Source of the DNA: Sphingobacteriales bacterium
GTDB lineage: Bacteria; Bacteroidota; Bacteroidia; Chitinophagales; JADIYW01
NCBI GenBank assembly: GCA_016719635.1
Contig: JADJYT010000007.1
Coordinates: forward strand, 186,001-250,000
Reading direction: 5' to 3'
Length of the DNA: 64,000 nucleotides
Shown here: piece by piece, positions 61,883 through 64,000 of the stretch
How the letters are laid out: the number at the start of each line of letters is the position of its first letter
Numbering within the stretch: position 1 is the first letter of the stretch
Program-made: the position numbers and the translations under genes
The notes under the pieces: generated by a model
Told to the model about the DNA's origin: nothing
The model's database searches: none
What the model saw: the letters and a program-made list of their open reading frames with translations, nothing else

Positions 61883-62263
61883 TTAACCTAAAACGGAGGG
61901 AGGTTTTATCAGGGAAGTGCGAATTCCGTCTAAAAGCACGAATCTGTAGAAACTATTTAATACTTTATTGGCAGGAAGTCCGGCAAGTGTGATTTGTTGA
62001 ATCTTATGGCAGAGAATCTCTACCTCTTTCACCTTAAGATGGAATGTTGCAAAAGGGTTAGAAGTATTTTCTTTTTCGGATTTTGCTATCGTTTTGTTTA
62101 AATGACATTTGCCAAGACAACAGGAACCGGCAACATTTTTATTGACACAATATTTTTCAGTAATCTCTTTTTCATTCAGCTTATACAGCAGGAATATAGT
62201 AGCCTGCTGCATGGTGGAAAGCAAAAAGAAGACAGAGAAAGCTATGGTAATAATGGACTTCAT
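61883..62263 (-). CDS. small membrane-anchored protein with conserved CxxxKC motif
   Basis: A protein of about 126 residues. An N-terminal hydrophobic helix (IITIAFSVFFLLSTMQQA) anchors or exports it, followed by EITEKYCVNK and SCCLGKCHL, a cysteine pattern shared by a family of small Bacteroidota proteins often found near heme, copper or cytochrome genes. The remaining domain is basic and helical. I start at ATG 62263: a perfect -7 element (62270-62277) overlaps the alternative TTG at 62272, so that start cannot be on the transcript. It is 30 bp upstream of the CDFCGC barrel gene. Function is unknown. Confidence 0.72.
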   Translation of the reverse strand: MKSIITIAFSVFFLLSTMQQATIFLLYKLNEKEITEKYCVNKNVAGSCCLGKCHLNKTIAKSEKENTSNPFATFHLKVKEVEILCHKIQQITLAGLPANKVLNSFYRFVLLDGIRTSLIKPPSVLG

Positions 62264-62269
62264 TCCATG

Positions 62270-62277
62270 CAAAGGTA
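62270..62277 (-). promoter_or_regulatory. -7 element (TACCTTTG) 6 nt before the small Cys protein
   Basis: An exact TAnnTTTG match on the minus strand ending 6 nt before the ATG at 62263. It predicts a nearly leaderless mRNA for the three-gene set 62263-60474. Confidence 0.5.
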
Positions 62278-62337
62278 ACTTAAATTAATAGGACAGGCTT
62301 ATAATTTTAATCATGTCAAGAAGGCGAAGAAGGGAGT

Positions 62338-63597
62338 CTATCTTGCCGCCGCTTCACTGTAAGGACGTACGGTTGCACCGGTATAAACCTGACGTGGTCT
62401 TCCGATAGGTTCCTTGTTCTCCTTCATCTCTTTCCATTGGGCCACCCATCCCGGCAACCGTCCTAATGCGAATAAAGGAGTGAACATATCTGTCGGGAAG
62501 CCGATGGCATTGTATATGATGCCTGAGTAGAAATCAACATTCGGATATAATTTTCGGTCGACGAAATAACTGTCATGCAGTGCAGCCTGCTCCAGTTCCA
62601 TCGCAATAGTGAGCTTTTTATCAGTGATGCCTAAGTCACCCAATACTTCATCACAGGATTTCTTGATGATTTTAGCACGGGGATCGAAATTTTTATAAAC
62701 GCGATGTCCAAATCCCATTAATCGAAAACCGGAAGTTTTGTCTTTTGCCAGGGCTACAAACTTAGCGGTATTACCACCGTCTTTCTCTATAGCCTCCAAT
62801 TGCTCCAGTACTGCCTGATTGGCACCGCCGTGCAATGGTCCCCACAAGGCGGAGATGCCTGCGGAAACAGATGCATACACGTTCGCGTTGGAAGACCCTG
62901 CCATTCTAACGGTGGACGTAGAGCAGTTTTGCTCATGGTCAGCATGAAGAATCAGTAATTTATCCATTGCTTCCGTAACAACCGCAGATGATTGTTTGCC
63001 GAAAGCCATATTCATGAAATTGGAGACGTAGTCCAGGCTCTTATCATTTGGTACAAAATCTAGTCCCTGAGAGTTTCTCATGACCATTGCCACCAATACC
63101 GGAAACTTTGCCAATATATTGATAATCGTTTCTTCCGTAACCTTAGCGGCATCTTTAGCATATACTCCGGAGAGTGCCAGTGTTGCAACCGCTAACTGAG
63201 CCATAGGATGAGTGGATTTCGGCAGTGCTCTTAACAGGGTGCCAATCTCCTCCGGAACATCTGAATTCGTCTGCAATTTTGCATTAAATTCGTTAAGTTG
63301 GGCAGTAGTCGGCAGTTCGCCGTTTAACAACAGATATGCAACTTCCGTAAAATTTGATTTTTCCGCCAATTCGGCAATTTCATAACCGCGGTAGCGTAAG
63401 ATGCCGAGCTCGCCGTCTAAAAAGGTGATGGCACTTTTGGTAGCGCCTGTATTTTTATATCCAAAATCCAACGTAACTAATCCTGTATCATCTCTCAGGT
63501 TGGCAATATCCATTGCAGGTTCGTTTTCAGTACCTATTACGATAGGACATTCACTCGACTGACCGTTGTACGAAATGATGATTTTATCTTCTGCCAT
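62338..63597 (-). CDS. gltA: citrate synthase (type II)
   Basis: Condenses acetyl-CoA and oxaloacetate at the entry of the TCA cycle, 419 residues. The N-terminal beta domain (LVTLDFGYKNTGATKSAITF) marks the type II hexameric form. The catalytic residues are present: His in HADHEQNCSTSTVR, His in GPLHGGANQAV, His in MGFGHRVYKNFDPRA, and the C-terminal aspartate in VDFYSGIIYNAIG. The three-gene Cys/barrel/lipoprotein set lies downstream on the same strand and has its own promoter. A near-consensus -7 element (TATTTTTA) lies about 20 nt upstream of the ATG. Confidence 0.96.
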   Translation of the reverse strand: MAEDKIIISYNGQSSECPIVIGTENEPAMDIANLRDDTGLVTLDFGYKNTGATKSAITFLDGELGILRYRGYEIAELAEKSNFTEVAYLLLNGELPTTAQLNEFNAKLQTNSDVPEEIGTLLRALPKSTHPMAQLAVATLALSGVYAKDAAKVTEETIINILAKFPVLVAMVMRNSQGLDFVPNDKSLDYVSNFMNMAFGKQSSAVVTEAMDKLLILHADHEQNCSTSTVRMAGSSNANVYASVSAGISALWGPLHGGANQAVLEQLEAIEKDGGNTAKFVALAKDKTSGFRLMGFGHRVYKNFDPRAKIIKKSCDEVLGDLGITDKKLTIAMELEQAALHDSYFVDRKLYPNVDFYSGIIYNAIGFPTDMFTPLFALGRLPGWVAQWKEMKENKEPIGRPRQVYTGATVRPYSEAAAR

Positions 63598-63672
63598 AAC
63601 TCGAATTGTGTCTATAAAAATACAAAAAGAATAGGGATTGAAAGTTAAGATATTATTATAAGGGGCAACGTC

Positions 63673-63999
63673 TTAATTTGATTTGAGATTGTCCAGAATA
63701 TTTATTGTGCGTGTTGGCATGAAACGGGGAACCAAACCTGCCTTTAATAATATTTTACCGGATCTTTCCCTGCAGAGAAAATTGCTGAAACCCCTGCCCG
63801 TTAATTCAGGATTATTGCCTAATACGATCGTTAGCGATTGTTGTAACGGGTAGCTAAAGGTATAGATGCTTGACTGCGAAATGGCAGCGAAAGTGGAGTC
63901 CTGCCGAATGTCCAATACTTTCACTTTTGATAATACAGCATCCCTGTTCCTGTCGTCTTCATCACTGATCATATTAAAAGGAATAAACCCTATGGTATT
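63673..63999 (-). CDS. unidentified protein, C-terminal part (cut by window edge)
   Basis: The frame runs open from the right edge (upstream codons NTIGFIPFN before the ATG at 63972), so only the C-terminal 109 residues are visible. The visible part is beta-rich (LSKVKVLDIRQDSTFAAIS, SSIYTFSYPLQQSLTIVLG) and ends with a basic segment. I do not recognise the family; a small Bacteroidota envelope protein is possible. It is 76 bp upstream of gltA on the same strand, so the two could share a transcript. Confidence 0.55.
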   Translation of the reverse strand, partial: NTIGFIPFNMISDEDDRNRDAVLSKVKVLDIRQDSTFAAISQSSIYTFSYPLQQSLTIVLGNNPELTGRGFSNFLCRERSGKILLKAGLVPRFMPTRTINILDNLKSN

Positions 64000-64000
64000 G

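Noticed and set aside
1..64000. CRISPR arrays, rRNA, tRNA, intact insertion sequences, SusC/SusD loci
   Set aside because: I looked for spaced direct repeats, conserved rRNA and T-loop sequences, transposase motifs and SusD-like genes and saw none; absence by eye is not proof for tRNAs.

Overview
The window looks like a piece of a Bacteroidota chromosome. Chitinophagales/Saprospirales-like ancestry is my guess, not something the sequence proves. Supporting signs are type IX secretion sorting tails, the gene order porG-like/uppS/bamA/skp/skp, a TonB-dependent receptor, weak or absent Shine-Dalgarno sequences, several TTG starts, and many copies of the Bacteroidota -7 promoter element (TAnnTTTG). 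Base composition is moderate and fairly even. I found no rRNA, tRNA, CRISPR array, intact insertion sequence or prophage.

Region by region. 1-8.4 kb: a DUF4403-like fragment, a UDP-sugar 4-epimerase, then an outer-membrane biogenesis block (porG-like, uppS, bamA, two Skp/OmpH chaperones, a strong terminator, murI). 8.4-17 kb: two glycosyltransferases, a large helical hypothetical protein, a secreted 995-residue T9SS protein, a graveyard with two broken genes, and dusB. 17-23.8 kb: a CPBP membrane protease, cdsA, an ECF sigma factor, uvrA and a short MgtE. 22.5-25.1 kb also carries three copies of a hairpin repeat family. 24-33 kb: an SDR, small hypotheticals, accC/accB, efp, rpmF, yceD (DUF177), hpt, a LysM glucosaminidase, an O-methyltransferase and a second biotinyl carrier. 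33-38 kb: an M1 aminopeptidase, a GH1 glycosidase and membrane hypotheticals. 37.6-44 kb, all on the minus strand: a TPR-CHAT protease translationally coupled to an RCK ion channel, followed by an arginyl-transferase-like protein, a Crp/Fnr regulator and a membrane protein. 44-47.3 kb: leuB, a GT4 glycosyltransferase and a heptose-7-phosphate kinase. 47.4-52.1 kb: a TonB-dependent receptor and two tandem di-heme peroxidase lipoproteins behind an operator-like inverted repeat. 52.1-55.2 kb: an orphan NarL-type regulator and a two-gene set with a cytoplasmic trypsin-like protease. 55.2-60.1 kb: a minimal T9SS-tail protein, the rest of the heptose pathway, a metzincin, a frameshifted nucleotidyltransferase with a small partner, and hflX. 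60.2-64 kb: a MITE-like element, a lipoprotein/outer-membrane/Cys-rich gene set, gltA and a partial gene.

How genes work together. The GmhA-, HddA-, GmhB- and HddC-like enzymes together could make GDP-D-glycero-alpha-D-manno-heptose for surface glycans, alongside the epimerase and glycosyltransferases. AccB/AccC start fatty-acid synthesis, and cdsA and uppS feed the envelope. Three features deserve most attention. First, -7 elements sit exactly 4 nt before several start codons, which predicts leaderless mRNAs. Second, the TPR-CHAT protease is coupled to an RCK channel. Third, a YbjN-like protein is paired with an HtrA-like protease that carries a zinc ribbon.
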